Shown: positions 20,353 through 30,224 of the stretch, piece after piece
How positions within the stretch are numbered: the stretch's first letter is position 1
How the letters are laid out: each line of letters begins with the position of its first letter
Source of the DNA: Novosphingobium sp. FKTRR1
Lineage (GTDB): Bacteria > Pseudomonadota > Alphaproteobacteria > Sphingomonadales > Sphingomonadaceae
Direction of reading: 5' to 3'
Length of the DNA: 64,000 bases
NCBI RefSeq assembly: GCF_020404405.1
Contig: NZ_JAIZDA010000002.1
Coordinates: 186,001 to 250,000 of the forward strand
The notes under the pieces: model-generated
Seen by the model: the letters and a program-made list of their open reading frames with translations, nothing else
What the model was told of the DNA's origin: nothing
Database searches by the model: none
Position numbers and translations under genes: made by a program

Positions 20353-22851
20353 ATGGAGGGGCATGGCAGCCGCTGGCGGATGGTACGCGGATCGTTGCTG
20401 CGCCATCTTTGCCTTGCCGCCCTGGCACTGCCGGGCGTGGCCCCAGCACTGGCTCAGGCTCAGGCCGTCGCGCCCACCGCGGCCACCACAAGCGGAACTG
20501 TGCCGTCCTTGGCCAATCCGGCGCTCGAGCGCCGCATCACCGAACTGCTCGGGCGCATGTCGATCGCGCACAAGGTGGCGCAACTGGTCGAGCCCGACAT
20601 CGGCGCGATCACCCCTGACGACATGCGCCGCTATCGCTTTGGCACCATCCTGAACGGCGGCAACAGTGGTCCGGGCGGCAATGACAAGGCGCTGGCTCCG
20701 GCATGGTTGGCGCTGGCCGACGCCATGTACCGCGCAGGGACTGAGCCGCTGCCTGATGGCGAGCCGGTGATCCCACCGTTCTGGGGCACCGATGCGGTCC
20801 ACGGCCACAACAACATCATCGGCGCCACGTTGTTCCCGCACAATGTCGCGCTGGGCGCGGCGCGCGACCCCGACCTTGTGCGGCGGATCGGTGCCGCCAC
20901 CGCGGTCGAGATCGCCACCACCGGCATCGACTGGGCGTTCGCGCCGACGCTGGCGGTGGTGACCGACACGCGCTGGGGCCGCTCGTACGAAGGCTATTCG
21001 GAAGATCCAGACATCGTCACCGCGCTGGGCGTGGCCGAAGTCGAGGGCCTGCAGGGCATTCCCGGAACCCCCACCTTCCTTGACCAGCATCACGTGCTGG
21101 CCAGCATCAAGCACTTCCTTGCCGACGGCGGCACCGGCGGTGTCGATCAGGGTGACACCCGCGGCGACCTGAACACGATCATCGCCACCCACGGCAAGGC
21201 CTATGGTCCCGCCATCAGGGCTGGTGCGCAGACGGTCATGGCGTCGTTCTCGGGCATCAATGGCGAGAAGATGCATGGCAACCGTGCCCTGCTGACCGGC
21301 CTGCTGCGCGAGAAGCTCGGCTTTGACGGCCTGCTGGTGGGCGACTGGAACGCGCATGGTCAGGTGCCGGGCTGCAGCAACACCGATTGCCCCAAGTCGT
21401 TGCTCGCCGGGCTCGACGTGTTCATGGTCCCCAACGACTGGCGCGGCCTGTACGACACGCTGCTGCGGCAGGTGAACGACGGCACGATCCCGCTGACCCG
21501 GCTGGACGAGGCGGTCGGTCGCATCTTGCGGGTGAAGCTGCGCGATGGCCTGTTCGACAAGCCTGCCCCTGCCGCGCGCGAGCTGGCCGGGCACTGGGAC
21601 CAGCTCGGATCTCCCGCCCACCGCGCCTTGGCGCGCGAGGCAGTGGCCAAGTCGCTGGTACTGCTCAAGAACGATGGCGTGCTGCCGATCCGCGCATCGG
21701 CCCATATCGCGATTGCCGGCCGCGCCGCCGATCAGATCGCACAGAGCGCCGGAGGCTGGACGATCACCTGGCAGGGCGGCGGCGATCTGACCAACCGCGA
21801 GTTTCCGGGCGCCACCTCGATCCAGGCCGGCCTTGTCGCCGCGATGCAGGCGGGCGGTGGCAGCGCCACGCCGACCATCGATGGAACCTTCACGGCCAAG
21901 CCCGACGCCGCGATCGTGGTGTTCGGCGAACAGCCTTATGCCGAATTCGTCGGCGACCGTCCCGACCACGCCCTGCACGATGAGGAAGGGCTGGCACTGC
22001 TGCGCAAGTTCAAGGCGGCGCATGTGCCGACCGTCGCCGTGCTGCTGTCGGGCCGCCCGCTGTGGATGAACCGCGAACTGGCCACCGCCGACGCGTTTGT
22101 CGCCGCATGGCTGCCGGGCAGCGAAGGCGCCGGGCTGGCCGACGTGCTGATCGGCGACGCCAAGGGCAAGCCGCGTCAGGACTTTACCGGACGGCTGGGT
22201 TTCCGCTGGCCCGCACTGTGCGACACCAACCAGAAGGCGTTGTTCCCGCTGGGCTTTGGCGGCAGCTATGCCCACCGCCCGGCCCCGCTGCCAATGCTTG
22301 ACCAGACTTGTGCGGCGCTGACCGCAAGCGCCGCCGGGACGGTCGAGATCTTCCACAAGCGTCTGGCGGGCGGTGTCGAGGCTGCAATCCGCGAAGGCAC
22401 CGAGGAAGTGCCCTTGCACGGTTTTGTCGGCACAGGCCCGCACGACGCCTTGCGCGTGCTCGGTTTCGATTACGCCGCGCAGGAAGACGCCCGCCAGTTG
22501 ATCTGGAAGAGCGCGGCCGAACTGCGCTTCACCTGGCCCGTCGCCGCAAACCCCACCAAGGGCAGCGGCCCGGCCGAAATCGTGCTGCGCTACACCATCG
22601 ATCAGGCACCGCACGGCAAAGTCGTGCTGCGCGGCGATTGCGCGGACTGCGGCACCGGCGTCGATCTGGTGCCGACGCTGACCGCAGCGGCCGGGCGCGG
22701 ATGGCAGAACGTGCGCATTCCGCTCGCCTGCCTTGGCGGCAACACAAGCGGCGGGATGAGTCTGGCGGTCGATGGACCGCTGGAGATGAAGATCGCCACC
22801 ATCGAACTGCGCCCGGGCGGGCAGGCAGGAAGCTGCACCGGGCCGCAATAG
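20353..22851 (+). CDS. Secreted glycoside hydrolase family 3 beta-glucosidase
   Basis: 832 residues. It starts at ATG 20353 behind GGGAG and carries a signal peptide ending near ALAQAQA. The GH3 N-terminal TIM barrel includes GTDAVHGHNNIIGATLFPHN, SYEGYSEDPDIV and IKHFLADGGTGGVDQG. The catalytic nucleophile is Asp331 in LLVGDWNAHG. The C-terminal alpha/beta sandwich (about 420-620) carries KSLVLLKNDGVLPI and GEQPYAEFVGD. A further C-terminal beta domain of about 150 residues (after 670) resembles the carbohydrate-binding-like tail of ExoP-type exo-1,3/1,4-glucanases. It releases glucose from beta-glucans or oligosaccharides in the periplasm. The TonB receptor gene follows 56 bp downstream. 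Confidence 0.94.
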   Translation: MEGHGSRWRMVRGSLLRHLCLAALALPGVAPALAQAQAVAPTAATTSGTVPSLANPALERRITELLGRMSIAHKVAQLVEPDIGAITPDDMRRYRFGTILNGGNSGPGGNDKALAPAWLALADAMYRAGTEPLPDGEPVIPPFWGTDAVHGHNNIIGATLFPHNVALGAARDPDLVRRIGAATAVEIATTGIDWAFAPTLAVVTDTRWGRSYEGYSEDPDIVTALGVAEVEGLQGIPGTPTFLDQHHVLASIKHFLADGGTGGVDQGDTRGDLNTIIATHGKAYGPAIRAGAQTVMASFSGINGEKMHGNRALLTGLLREKLGFDGLLVGDWNAHGQVPGCSNTDCPKSLLAGLDVFMVPNDWRGLYDTLLRQVNDGTIPLTRLDEAVGRILRVKLRDGLFDKPAPAARELAGHWDQLGSPAHRALAREAVAKSLVLLKNDGVLPIRASAHIAIAGRAADQIAQSAGGWTITWQGGGDLTNREFPGATSIQAGLVAAMQAGGGSATPTIDGTFTAKPDAAIVVFGEQPYAEFVGDRPDHALHDEEGLALLRKFKAAHVPTVAVLLSGRPLWMNRELATADAFVAAWLPGSEGAGLADVLIGDAKGKPRQDFTGRLGFRWPALCDTNQKALFPLGFGGSYAHRPAPLPMLDQTCAALTASAAGTVEIFHKRLAGGVEAAIREGTEEVPLHGFVGTGPHDALRVLGFDYAAQEDARQLIWKSAAELRFTWPVAANPTKGSGPAEIVLRYTIDQAPHGKVVLRGDCADCGTGVDLVPTLTAAAGRGWQNVRIPLACLGGNTSGGMSLAVDGPLEMKIATIELRPGGQAGSCTGPQ

Positions 22852-22907
22852 GCCCGGCGCACAAGGCAAGTAGCCAAGAACAATGGTTTTTTGACAGGAG
22901 GGTGTTC

Positions 22908-25808
22908 ATGAGGACCAATTTCAAGACAGCAACGTCGCTGGCGGGTATCGCCATCGCACTGGCTTGCGGCCCCACGGTCGCGCAGGCCCAGGTCGCATCG
23001 ACCGCAGCAGCCCCGGCCGAGGAAACCGACGCAATCGTCGTCACCGGCCTGCGCAAGTCGCTTGCCGATTCGGTCAACATCAAGCGCAACACGCAAGGCG
23101 TGGTCGATGCGATCACGTCCGAAGACATCGGCAAGCTGCCCGATACCAACCTTGCTGAATCGATCCAGCGCATCCCCGGCGTGTCGATCGACCGTGCCAA
23201 CAACGAAGGTTCGCGCGTGACGGTTCGTGGCTTCGGCCCCGAATTCAACCTCGTCACGCTCAACGGCCGTTCGATGCCGGGCAGCGGCGTCAACGGCACG
23301 CGCTCGTTCGACTTCGCCAACATCTCGGCAGACGGCGTTTCGGGCATCGACGTGTTCAAGACCGGTCGCGCCGACGTGGCGTCGGGTGGCATCGGCTCGA
23401 CGATCGACATCCACACCGCACGTCCGTTCGACTTCAAGGACTTCAAGGCCTCGCTGCAAGCCAAGGCGACCGACGACACCTCGAAGTCGGGCTTCCACCT
23501 GACCCCGGAAGTGTCGGGTCTGGTCAGCAACACCTTCGCCGATGGTCGCATCGGGCTGCTGCTCAACGGTTCGTACTCCGAGCGCGACAGTCAGTTGCAG
23601 TCGGCCTACACGCGCGGCTGGCTCGACAACGTCGATCTGGGCACCGCCAAGGTCGTCAACAACAACAAGAACCCCTCGGGCAACTACTGGGCACCGCAGG
23701 ACGCCAACTGGGCGGTCGAAAACCACCACCGCACCCGCCTGAACGGTCAGGCCGTGCTGCAGTTCAAGCCGACCGACACGCTCGTCGGCACGATCGACTA
23801 CACGTATGCCCTGTACAAGGACCACGCGCTCAAGAACAGCTTCGGCGCATGGTTCGGCTATGGCGGCAGCCTGACCAGCGCCACGATCGACGGCAACGGC
23901 ACGATGACCAACCTGGTCGATGCCGGGTCCGACCTTTCGTACACCGGCACTGCCGACAACCAGCGCAACGAGCTGAGCTCGCTCGGCGGCAACCTCAAGT
24001 GGCAGCCGCTCGACAACCTGACGATCGTTGCCGACGGCCACCATTCGGTCAACACCTCGACCGACGACGCGCAATTCTACATCGTCGGGCAGGACCAGAA
24101 CTACTCGATCGACAAGATCTTCGATTCGACCAAGACCGGTATCCCGACCACGACGTGGACCTTCAAGTCCCCGCACAACGTCGGCAATCTCGACACCTCG
24201 TTGATCACGCCGCTGTTCGGCCAGCACAACTTCAACCGCCAGCGCACCGCTGTGGATGAAGGACGTCTCGAAACCGAATGGCGCAACAACGGCGACAGCG
24301 GGCTGCGCGCGATCAAGGTCGGCGTCGATTACAAGAGCACGCAGACTGCGTTCACCGTCTATAACAGCGGCAACATCTCGAACGGGTATTACGACCCCCG
24401 GCTCGATGGCAAGCTGCCGTCCTCGCTGTTCACCAAGGTCAGCTCCTCGTCGATCCTCAGCGGTCTGTCGGGCGGCGGCAAGGACATTCTGGTCCCCTAC
24501 TTCTACAGCTTCGACCCGCTCGCCGTGTCGCAGGCGCTGGCCGGACTGCCCAACTACAACGGCACCGGTCCCGCTCCTTCGTATCCGGCTGGCTACGGTT
24601 ATGGCACCGTGCCGACCACCGACAACCTGATCAAGGAACGCACCTTCGCCGGTTATGCGCAGTTGCAGTTCGATGGCGAATTCAACTCGATGCGCTTCAA
24701 GGCGCAGGCGGGCGTGCGCTACGAACACACCAGCGTCACCGCAGCCAGCCTGCAGCAAACGCCGGTTTCGGTCACCTGGAACAATCCGACCGAGTTCCAG
24801 ACCCAGTTCCAGCCCGGCGCGCAAGTCTATACCGTCAAGAAGTCGTATGACGACTTCCTGCCGAGCATCGACGCCAGCCTGCAGATCACCTCGAAGCTGA
24901 TCGCCCGCGCATCGTACAGCAAGACGATCACGCGGTCCGACCTGAACTCACTGGTGTCGACCCAGGTGGTCAATGCCAACCCGCACGTGGGCAACCGCAC
25001 GATTTCGGCGGGCAACCCTGGCCTCCTGCCCTACACCTCGCAGAACTTCGACCTGACGTTCGAATACTACATCAAGAACAACAGCTACTTCTCGGTGAAC
25101 TTTTTCACCAAGCAGGTGTCGAACTTCCTGACGCAGACCACCACCACCACCACGCTGCCGGGTCTGACCGACGCCTCGCTGGGCGCCATCGCCCAGAAGG
25201 CGACAGCCGAAGTGCTGGCCGCAGGTCAGCAGGCATCTGCGCAAAACGTCTTTGCGCAGATGGTGGCCGATACCGGCAAGTCAGCGTTCGTCGGCCAGCC
25301 GGGCGACCCGCTGATCGTCTGGCAGATCACCCAGCCGAGCAACGCCAACACGGTCAACATCCATGGCTTCGAAATCGCAGGCCAATATGTGTTCGGCGAT
25401 ACCGGGTTCGGGGTGCAGGCCAACGTGTCGTTGCCCGCAGGCGGAGCGCGCTACAACAACGCCCAGACCGGTATCCAGTTCGCGCTGCCCGGCCTGAGCA
25501 AGTCGTACAACCTCGTCGCCTTCTACGAAAAGCACGGCTTCCAGACCCGTCTGGCATGGACCCATCGCGGTGCATTCCTGTCGGCGCTCTCGCAGCCGCT
25601 CTACGCCAACGAGCCGACCTATACCGCCTCGTATGGCCAGCTTGACGGCAGCGCCAGCTATGACGTGACGCCGCAGGCAACCGTGTTCGTCGATGCGGTC
25701 AACATCCTGGGTGCGCACCAGAACCAGTACGGGCGCTACTCGAACCAGTTCGTCTTTGCCGCCAAGGGCTATGGACGATACCAGGCCGGTCTGCGCGTCA
25801 AGTTCTGA
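22908..25808 (+). CDS. TonB-dependent outer membrane receptor (carbohydrate-type)
   Basis: 966 residues. CAGGAGGG lies just before ATG 22908. A signal peptide ends at AQAQ (about 28); the TonB box-like DAIVVTG is at 41-47, the plug at about 55-165 (EDIGKLPDTNLAESIQRIPGVSIDR, RVTVRGFGPEFNLVTLNGR), and a 22-strand barrel ends in the aromatic C-terminus GLRVKF. It belongs to the large-barrel class common in Caulobacter and sphingomonads for oligosaccharide import. Downstream of the GH3 gene under the same LacI sites, it probably imports the GH3 substrate. Confidence 0.95.
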   Translation: MRTNFKTATSLAGIAIALACGPTVAQAQVASTAAAPAEETDAIVVTGLRKSLADSVNIKRNTQGVVDAITSEDIGKLPDTNLAESIQRIPGVSIDRANNEGSRVTVRGFGPEFNLVTLNGRSMPGSGVNGTRSFDFANISADGVSGIDVFKTGRADVASGGIGSTIDIHTARPFDFKDFKASLQAKATDDTSKSGFHLTPEVSGLVSNTFADGRIGLLLNGSYSERDSQLQSAYTRGWLDNVDLGTAKVVNNNKNPSGNYWAPQDANWAVENHHRTRLNGQAVLQFKPTDTLVGTIDYTYALYKDHALKNSFGAWFGYGGSLTSATIDGNGTMTNLVDAGSDLSYTGTADNQRNELSSLGGNLKWQPLDNLTIVADGHHSVNTSTDDAQFYIVGQDQNYSIDKIFDSTKTGIPTTTWTFKSPHNVGNLDTSLITPLFGQHNFNRQRTAVDEGRLETEWRNNGDSGLRAIKVGVDYKSTQTAFTVYNSGNISNGYYDPRLDGKLPSSLFTKVSSSSILSGLSGGGKDILVPYFYSFDPLAVSQALAGLPNYNGTGPAPSYPAGYGYGTVPTTDNLIKERTFAGYAQLQFDGEFNSMRFKAQAGVRYEHTSVTAASLQQTPVSVTWNNPTEFQTQFQPGAQVYTVKKSYDDFLPSIDASLQITSKLIARASYSKTITRSDLNSLVSTQVVNANPHVGNRTISAGNPGLLPYTSQNFDLTFEYYIKNNSYFSVNFFTKQVSNFLTQTTTTTTLPGLTDASLGAIAQKATAEVLAAGQQASAQNVFAQMVADTGKSAFVGQPGDPLIVWQITQPSNANTVNIHGFEIAGQYVFGDTGFGVQANVSLPAGGARYNNAQTGIQFALPGLSKSYNLVAFYEKHGFQTRLAWTHRGAFLSALSQPLYANEPTYTASYGQLDGSASYDVTPQATVFVDAVNILGAHQNQYGRYSNQFVFAAKGYGRYQAGLRVKF

Positions 25809-25830
25809 CGCGCCACGCCTGAACCTGACC

Positions 25831-25877
25831 GGAGCCGCCGCTTCCCTCCCTCCTCCCTCGAAGGATGAGGCGGCTCC
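25831..25877. terminator. Long hairpin between convergent receptor and cupin genes
   Basis: GGAGCCGCC (25831-25839) pairs with GGCGGCTCC (25869-25877) across a 29-nt pyrimidine-rich loop. There is no T-tract, so it is a possible bidirectional or Rho-assisted terminator. Confidence 0.5.
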
Positions 25878-25898
25878 GGACTTGGTTGAAGTTCCAGT

Positions 25899-26903
25899 TC
25901 AGACTTGCGATCGGGAGAGGAGGTCGCGCAGATGGGCCGCGTTGCCTCGGGTCAGATCGCCCAACACGCCGCGCGCGGGCACCGGCAGGTGCTCGGCAGC
26001 CGGGCCATTGGCCTCGAACACCAGGTTGTCGAACACCACCTTCCAGCTATCGCGCTGGCCCTTGGGCAAGTCGCGCAGGCTCAGCAGGGCATGGAGCAGG
26101 GCGGTCATCGGCGAGCCGAACCAGCCCGGCACATCGCGCCACCAGGTGTTGACCATCACGTTCACCGGACCCAGCGATTCGACCCCGTGCCACCACAGCG
26201 TGGGAATGTAGATCGCATCCCCCGGCTCCAGCGTGGCGACCAGCGCCTGTTCCTGCGCTTCGCGATAGCGGGGAAAGCGCGCGAAGTCGGGCTCGCGGAT
26301 GTCGACCAGACTGATCGGCTGTCCGGCCGGGGTCAGGTCGAGCGGACCGACGTACAGATTGGGGAACTGCTCGATCGGGAACAGCGTGAAGCGGCGCCGT
26401 CCGGTTACCACGCAGGCGATGTTCTCGACATTGTCGAAGTGCGGCGCGGTCAGCGTATGGTTGCCGATCCACAGCGATTGCAGGAACTGGCTGGCCGAGA
26501 TGAAGCCGTCGAGCCGGTGCGTTTGGGCAAAGCCCGGGAAGAAGCCCCCCAGCGCCAGCGATCCGGCGAACAGCGCGGTCGGCGCGGGACTCTGCGCCTC
26601 ATGCCGCAACCGCGCGACGAACTCGGCAAAGCTTGCCTGTTCGTGGCGGTAGTTGAAGGCGGTACAGTCGGGTACATAGAAGAACCGCCCGCGCCATTCA
26701 GGATCGCAGGCAAAATAGGGGATGGGCATGCCTGAGGCCGTGGCGACAAGATGGTCGAGCAAGTCATCGGCACTGTCGGCGCCAAGTTTCACCACCGGCC
26801 ATTCGGAGACCAGTCCTTTCAGGACGGCAGGCCGGGCAGCAGGCTTGATCTCTTCGGCAAATATTTCGGGCGTAACGTGACTGTATTCTGGAATATTCTT
26901 CAT
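25899..26903 (-). CDS. Cupin-like (JmjC-type) Fe(II)/2-oxoglutarate oxygenase family protein
   Basis: 334 residues of the cupin_8 family. The metal triad is visible: His155 and Asp157 in TAPHFDN, and His239 in PTLWWHGVES. GRRRFTLFP and LEPGDAIYIP are further family motifs. Such proteins hydroxylate proteins, peptides or small molecules. In sphingomonads and Caulobacter they recur beside TonB receptors, SapC and tryptophan halogenases, but their substrate is unknown. It is divergent from sapC by 67 bp, so the two may share regulation. Confidence 0.88.
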   Translation of the reverse strand: MKNIPEYSHVTPEIFAEEIKPAARPAVLKGLVSEWPVVKLGADSADDLLDHLVATASGMPIPYFACDPEWRGRFFYVPDCTAFNYRHEQASFAEFVARLRHEAQSPAPTALFAGSLALGGFFPGFAQTHRLDGFISASQFLQSLWIGNHTLTAPHFDNVENIACVVTGRRRFTLFPIEQFPNLYVGPLDLTPAGQPISLVDIREPDFARFPRYREAQEQALVATLEPGDAIYIPTLWWHGVESLGPVNVMVNTWWRDVPGWFGSPMTALLHALLSLRDLPKGQRDSWKVVFDNLVFEANGPAAEHLPVPARGVLGDLTRGNAAHLRDLLSRSQV

Positions 26904-26970
26904 AATATTCTCGTTCGCGACACATATTTTTCAAAAGCCTATTTGCACTTCAATCGTGGGTCAACTCGGA

Positions 26971-27705
26971 ATGACTGATTTCGTTTCACTGGATTTTGCG
27001 CAACACAAGTTGCTGCGGCTGGCCAACCGGCACGGCGCCGAGCTTGGCGACGCGCTGGGCATGGTCGGCGCAGTCCCGACCGAAATCCCCGCGCTGGCGG
27101 CCTCTTATCCGCTGTTCTTCCGCAAGGCGCCGGGCAGCGGGCGCTTTGAACTGGCGGCCATGCTGGGCTTCACCGCGACGCAGAACCTGTTCCTCGATGG
27201 CGAGCGCTGGGATGCGGGTTATGTCCCGCTGGCCTTGCGCTGCGAACCCTTTGCCGTGGGGCAAAGCGCCGCCACGCCCGATCGCAACACACTGCTGATC
27301 GACCTCGACAGCCCGCGCCTGACGCGCAGCGATGGCGATGTGCTGTTCTTTTCCGATGGCCGTCCATCCGAACGGCTGCAGGCGATCGTCGATGCACTCG
27401 AAGCACTCGTCACCGGCGCGCAAGTGGGGCGCGACTATGCCACAGCGCTTGAAACGCTCGACCTGATCGAGCCGGTCGATGTGCGGGTGGAGGCAGAAGA
27501 TGGCCCGCCGCTGACCCTGTCGGGCCTCTACACCATCGCGCAAGACCGCCTGAACGCGCTGCCCGACGCCGCGCTGCTCGACCTGCGGGCGTGCGGTTTC
27601 CTGCCGTGGATCTATCAGCAGGCGGCTTCGGTGGGGCAGATCGCCAACCTAATCGTCCGCCGCGACCGAATCCGCGCCACGCTGCGAGCCAGCCATGGCG
27701 CCTGA
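26971..27705 (+). CDS. SapC family protein
   Basis: 244 residues. The SapC pattern is clear: HKLLRLANRHGAELGDALGMVGAVPTEIPALAASYPLFFRKA at the N-terminus, LGFTATQNLFLDGERWDAGYVPLALRCEPFAVG in the middle, and DGLP-type LSGLYTIAQDRLNALPD near 190. SapC is named after a Campylobacter S-layer locus but its function is unknown; it is nearly always found with TonB receptors and halogenase-like enzymes. ATG 26971 is used because similarity starts there; a GTG at 26956 would add five residues. The halogenase start overlaps its end by 11 bp. Confidence 0.87.
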   Translation: MTDFVSLDFAQHKLLRLANRHGAELGDALGMVGAVPTEIPALAASYPLFFRKAPGSGRFELAAMLGFTATQNLFLDGERWDAGYVPLALRCEPFAVGQSAATPDRNTLLIDLDSPRLTRSDGDVLFFSDGRPSERLQAIVDALEALVTGAQVGRDYATALETLDLIEPVDVRVEAEDGPPLTLSGLYTIAQDRLNALPDAALLDLRACGFLPWIYQQAASVGQIANLIVRRDRIRATLRASHGA

Positions 27706-29218
27706 TCGCGCGCGCTCGGTCGTCATCGTCGGCGGCGGCACCGCGGGCTGGCTGACAGCGGGAATTCTGGCCGCGCGGCGCGGGGACGACAACCTGACGG
27801 TCACGGTGGTCGAATCGCCGGGCGTACCGATCCTGGGCGTGGGCGAAGGCACCTGGCCGACGATCCGCCGGACGCTGCAGACGCTGGGCGTACGCGAAGC
27901 GGACTTCCTGCGCGCCTGCGATGCCACCTTCAAGCAAGGCTCGCGCTTTGTCGGCTGGCGCAACGGCACACCCGCTGCGCCGCACGCCTACACCCACCCG
28001 TTCACCCTTCCCCACCGCTTCGGCGAGGTCGATCTGGCTGCGGCGTGGCTGGCGCAGGCGGCGCCCGACGGCGCCGGATTTGACGAGGCGGTCTGCTTCC
28101 AGACAGCGCTTTGCCGCCTTGCCCTGTCGCCCAAGGCGCGGTCGAGTGCGGAGTATGACGGGCTGGGCAACTATGCCTACCACTTCGACGCGGGCAAGGT
28201 CGCCACCTTCCTCAAGGCACATTGCACCGAAAAGCTGGGCGTGCGCTACATCCCCGACGATATCACCGGCTGCACGCAGGATGCCGAAGGGGCTATCACC
28301 GCGCTGCACACCGCCAACAACGGGCCGCTTGAGGGCGATTTCTTCATCGATTGCAGCGGCGGCCATGGCGTGCTGATCGACAAGGTCTATCATGTGCCGA
28401 TGGTCGAATGCCGCGACGTGTTGTTCGTCGACCGCGCGCTGGCGATTCAGGTGCCCTATGACAGCGCCGACGCGCCGATCGCCTCGGTCACGCTGGCCAC
28501 GGCGCAGGCGGCGGGCTGGATCTGGGACATCGGCCTGACCACCCGACGCGGCGTCGGTTATGTCCATTCCAGCGCCCATGCCTCACAGGACGAAGCCATC
28601 GCGACGCTGGACGCCTATGTCCGCGCGATTTCGGGCAAGGGCTTGCCGGGTACCCCGCGCTCCATCGCCATCAATGCGGGCTACCGCAGTCGCTTCTGGG
28701 TGCACAATTGCGCGACAGTGGGGGTGTCCTCGGGCTTTGTCGAGCCGCTGGAGGCATCGAGCATCGCAATGATCGAGCTGTCGGCCAACCATCTGGCCGA
28801 TAACCTGGCCTTCGAACGCGATGCGATGGCAGCCGAGGCGCATCGGTTCAACACCATGCTGGATCAGGTCTGGCGCGATGCGATCGACTTCCTCAAGCTG
28901 CACTATGCGTTGAGCGATCGGCCCGAACCGTTCTGGGCCGCCAATCGCGCATCAGCATCGTGGCCGCCATCGCTGCGCGACAAGCTGCAGATTTGGCAGC
29001 ACCGGCCCCCCGCCGCGAGCGATTTTCCGCACGCTTTCCAGTTGTTCGGCCCGGCGAGCTATCAGTACGTACTCTATGGCATGGCCGACCGCGCCGCGCT
29101 CGCCGGTGGGACTGCAGCGGCAGCGGCGGAACTGGCCGAAGTGCAGGCGTTGACCGCCCGCCTGACGCGGATGCTGGCGCCCCACCGCGATTCGATCGGG
29201 GCCATCGTCGCCGCCTGA
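27695..29218 (+). CDS. Tryptophan-halogenase-like flavin-dependent enzyme
   Basis: 507 residues. FAD-binding GGGTAGW is at 13-19, and the lysine equivalent to catalytic Lys79 of PrnA is Lys80 in ATFKQGSRF. The family motif WxWxIP reads WIWDIG (275-280), losing the proline; EPLEASSIAMIELS (350-363) holds the conserved glutamate region. Known enzymes use FADH2, O2 and halide to form HOCl or HOBr; BrvH of Brevundimonas, from a TonB-receptor locus, halogenates indole. It overlaps sapC by 11 bp, so it is co-translated with it. The natural substrate, and whether it halogenates at all, is open. Confidence 0.9.
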   Translation: MAPDRARSVVIVGGGTAGWLTAGILAARRGDDNLTVTVVESPGVPILGVGEGTWPTIRRTLQTLGVREADFLRACDATFKQGSRFVGWRNGTPAAPHAYTHPFTLPHRFGEVDLAAAWLAQAAPDGAGFDEAVCFQTALCRLALSPKARSSAEYDGLGNYAYHFDAGKVATFLKAHCTEKLGVRYIPDDITGCTQDAEGAITALHTANNGPLEGDFFIDCSGGHGVLIDKVYHVPMVECRDVLFVDRALAIQVPYDSADAPIASVTLATAQAAGWIWDIGLTTRRGVGYVHSSAHASQDEAIATLDAYVRAISGKGLPGTPRSIAINAGYRSRFWVHNCATVGVSSGFVEPLEASSIAMIELSANHLADNLAFERDAMAAEAHRFNTMLDQVWRDAIDFLKLHYALSDRPEPFWAANRASASWPPSLRDKLQIWQHRPPAASDFPHAFQLFGPASYQYVLYGMADRAALAGGTAAAAAELAEVQALTARLTRMLAPHRDSIGAIVAA

Positions 29219-29274
29219 TCCGGCGTACGACGTATGAGGAGCGGCGAGCGGCGCCCAGCGGGGGCGTAGCCACG

Positions 29275-29312
29275 AAAAAGGGCCGGAAGGTTTCCCCTCC
29301 GGCCCGTTTTTC
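29275..29312. terminator. Bidirectional terminator between halogenase and sucD
   Basis: GGGCCGGA (29280-29287) pairs with TCCGGCCC (29298-29305), with an A-tract before and T-tract after, so it works for both converging transcripts. Confidence 0.85.
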
Positions 29313-29336
29313 TTTCCGGCAAAGCGTAGTGAGGGA

Positions 29337-30221
29337 TCAGCCCTTCAGCACTTCTGCCAGCGTTTCGCCGAGCAGCGACGGCGAAGGGGAAACGCGGATG
29401 CCCGCTGCTTCCATCGCCGCGATCTTGTCTTCGGCGCCGCCCTGGCCGCCCGAAACGATCGCGCCAGCGTGGCCCATGCGGCGTCCCGGAGGCGCCGTGC
29501 GACCGGCGATGAAACCGGCCATCGGCTTGCTGCGACCGCGCTTGGCTTCGTCCTTGAGGAACTGCGCCGCTTCTTCTTCGGCACTGCCGCCGATTTCACC
29601 GATCATGATGATCGACTTGGTTTCATCGTCAGCCAGGAACAGTTCCAGCACGTCGATGAAGTTGGTGCCGTTGACCGGGTCACCACCGATGCCGACAGCC
29701 GTGGTCTGGCCAAGGCCGATGGCCGAGGTCTGGAACACCGCTTCATACGTCAGCGTGCCCGAGCGCGATACGACGCCGACCGAACCCTGCTTGAAGATGC
29801 TGCCCGGCATGATGCCGATCTTGCATTCATTCGGAGTCAGCACGCCGGGGCAGTTCGGGCCGATCAGGCGCGACTTGGAACCCTGCAAGGCGCGCTTGAC
29901 GCGGACCATATCGAGCACCGGGATACCTTCGGTGATCGCCACGATCAGTTCGATCTGCGCGTCGATCGCTTCGAGGATCGAGTCTGCCGCGAATGGCGGC
30001 GGAACGTAGATCACGCTGGCGGTGGCGCCGGTGGCATGGGCGGCTTCGGCAACGGTGTCATAGATCGGCAGGCCAAGCAGGCTTTCACCGCCCTTGCCCG
30101 GCGTGACGCCGGCCACCATCTGGGTGCCGTAAGCCAGCGCCTGTTCGGTGTGGAACTTGCCGGTGTTGCCGGTCATCCCCTGGGTGATGACCTTGGTGTT
30201 CTTGTTGATCAGGATCGACAT
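29337..30221 (-). CDS. sucD: Succinyl-CoA synthetase alpha subunit
   Basis: 294 residues. The CoA-binding Rossmann domain starts at [38 protein letters not shown] and the phospho-histidine loop [12 protein letters not shown] (His251) are present. With SucC it makes succinate and nucleoside triphosphate from succinyl-CoA, the end product of the propionyl-CoA route. It starts three bases after sucC, so they form an operon. Confidence 0.98.
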   Translation of the reverse strand: MSILINKNTKVITQGMTGNTGKFHTEQALAYGTQMVAGVTPGKGGESLLGLPIYDTVAEAAHATGATASVIYVPPPFAADSILEAIDAQIELIVAITEGIPVLDMVRVKRALQGSKSRLIGPNCPGVLTPNECKIGIMPGSIFKQGSVGVVSRSGTLTYEAVFQTSAIGLGQTTAVGIGGDPVNGTNFIDVLELFLADDETKSIIMIGEIGGSAEEEAAQFLKDEAKRGRSKPMAGFIAGRTAPPGRRMGHAGAIVSGGQGGAEDKIAAMEAAGIRVSPSPSLLGETLAEVLKG

Positions 30222-30224
30222 GGT

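Noticed and set aside
20296..22869. 857-codon minus-strand open frame opposite the GH3 gene
   Set aside because: It is a high-GC shadow of the GH3 coding frame with His/Arg/Gln-rich sequence and no domain pattern. The same applies to the long frames opposite pccA, the mutase and the TonB receptor.
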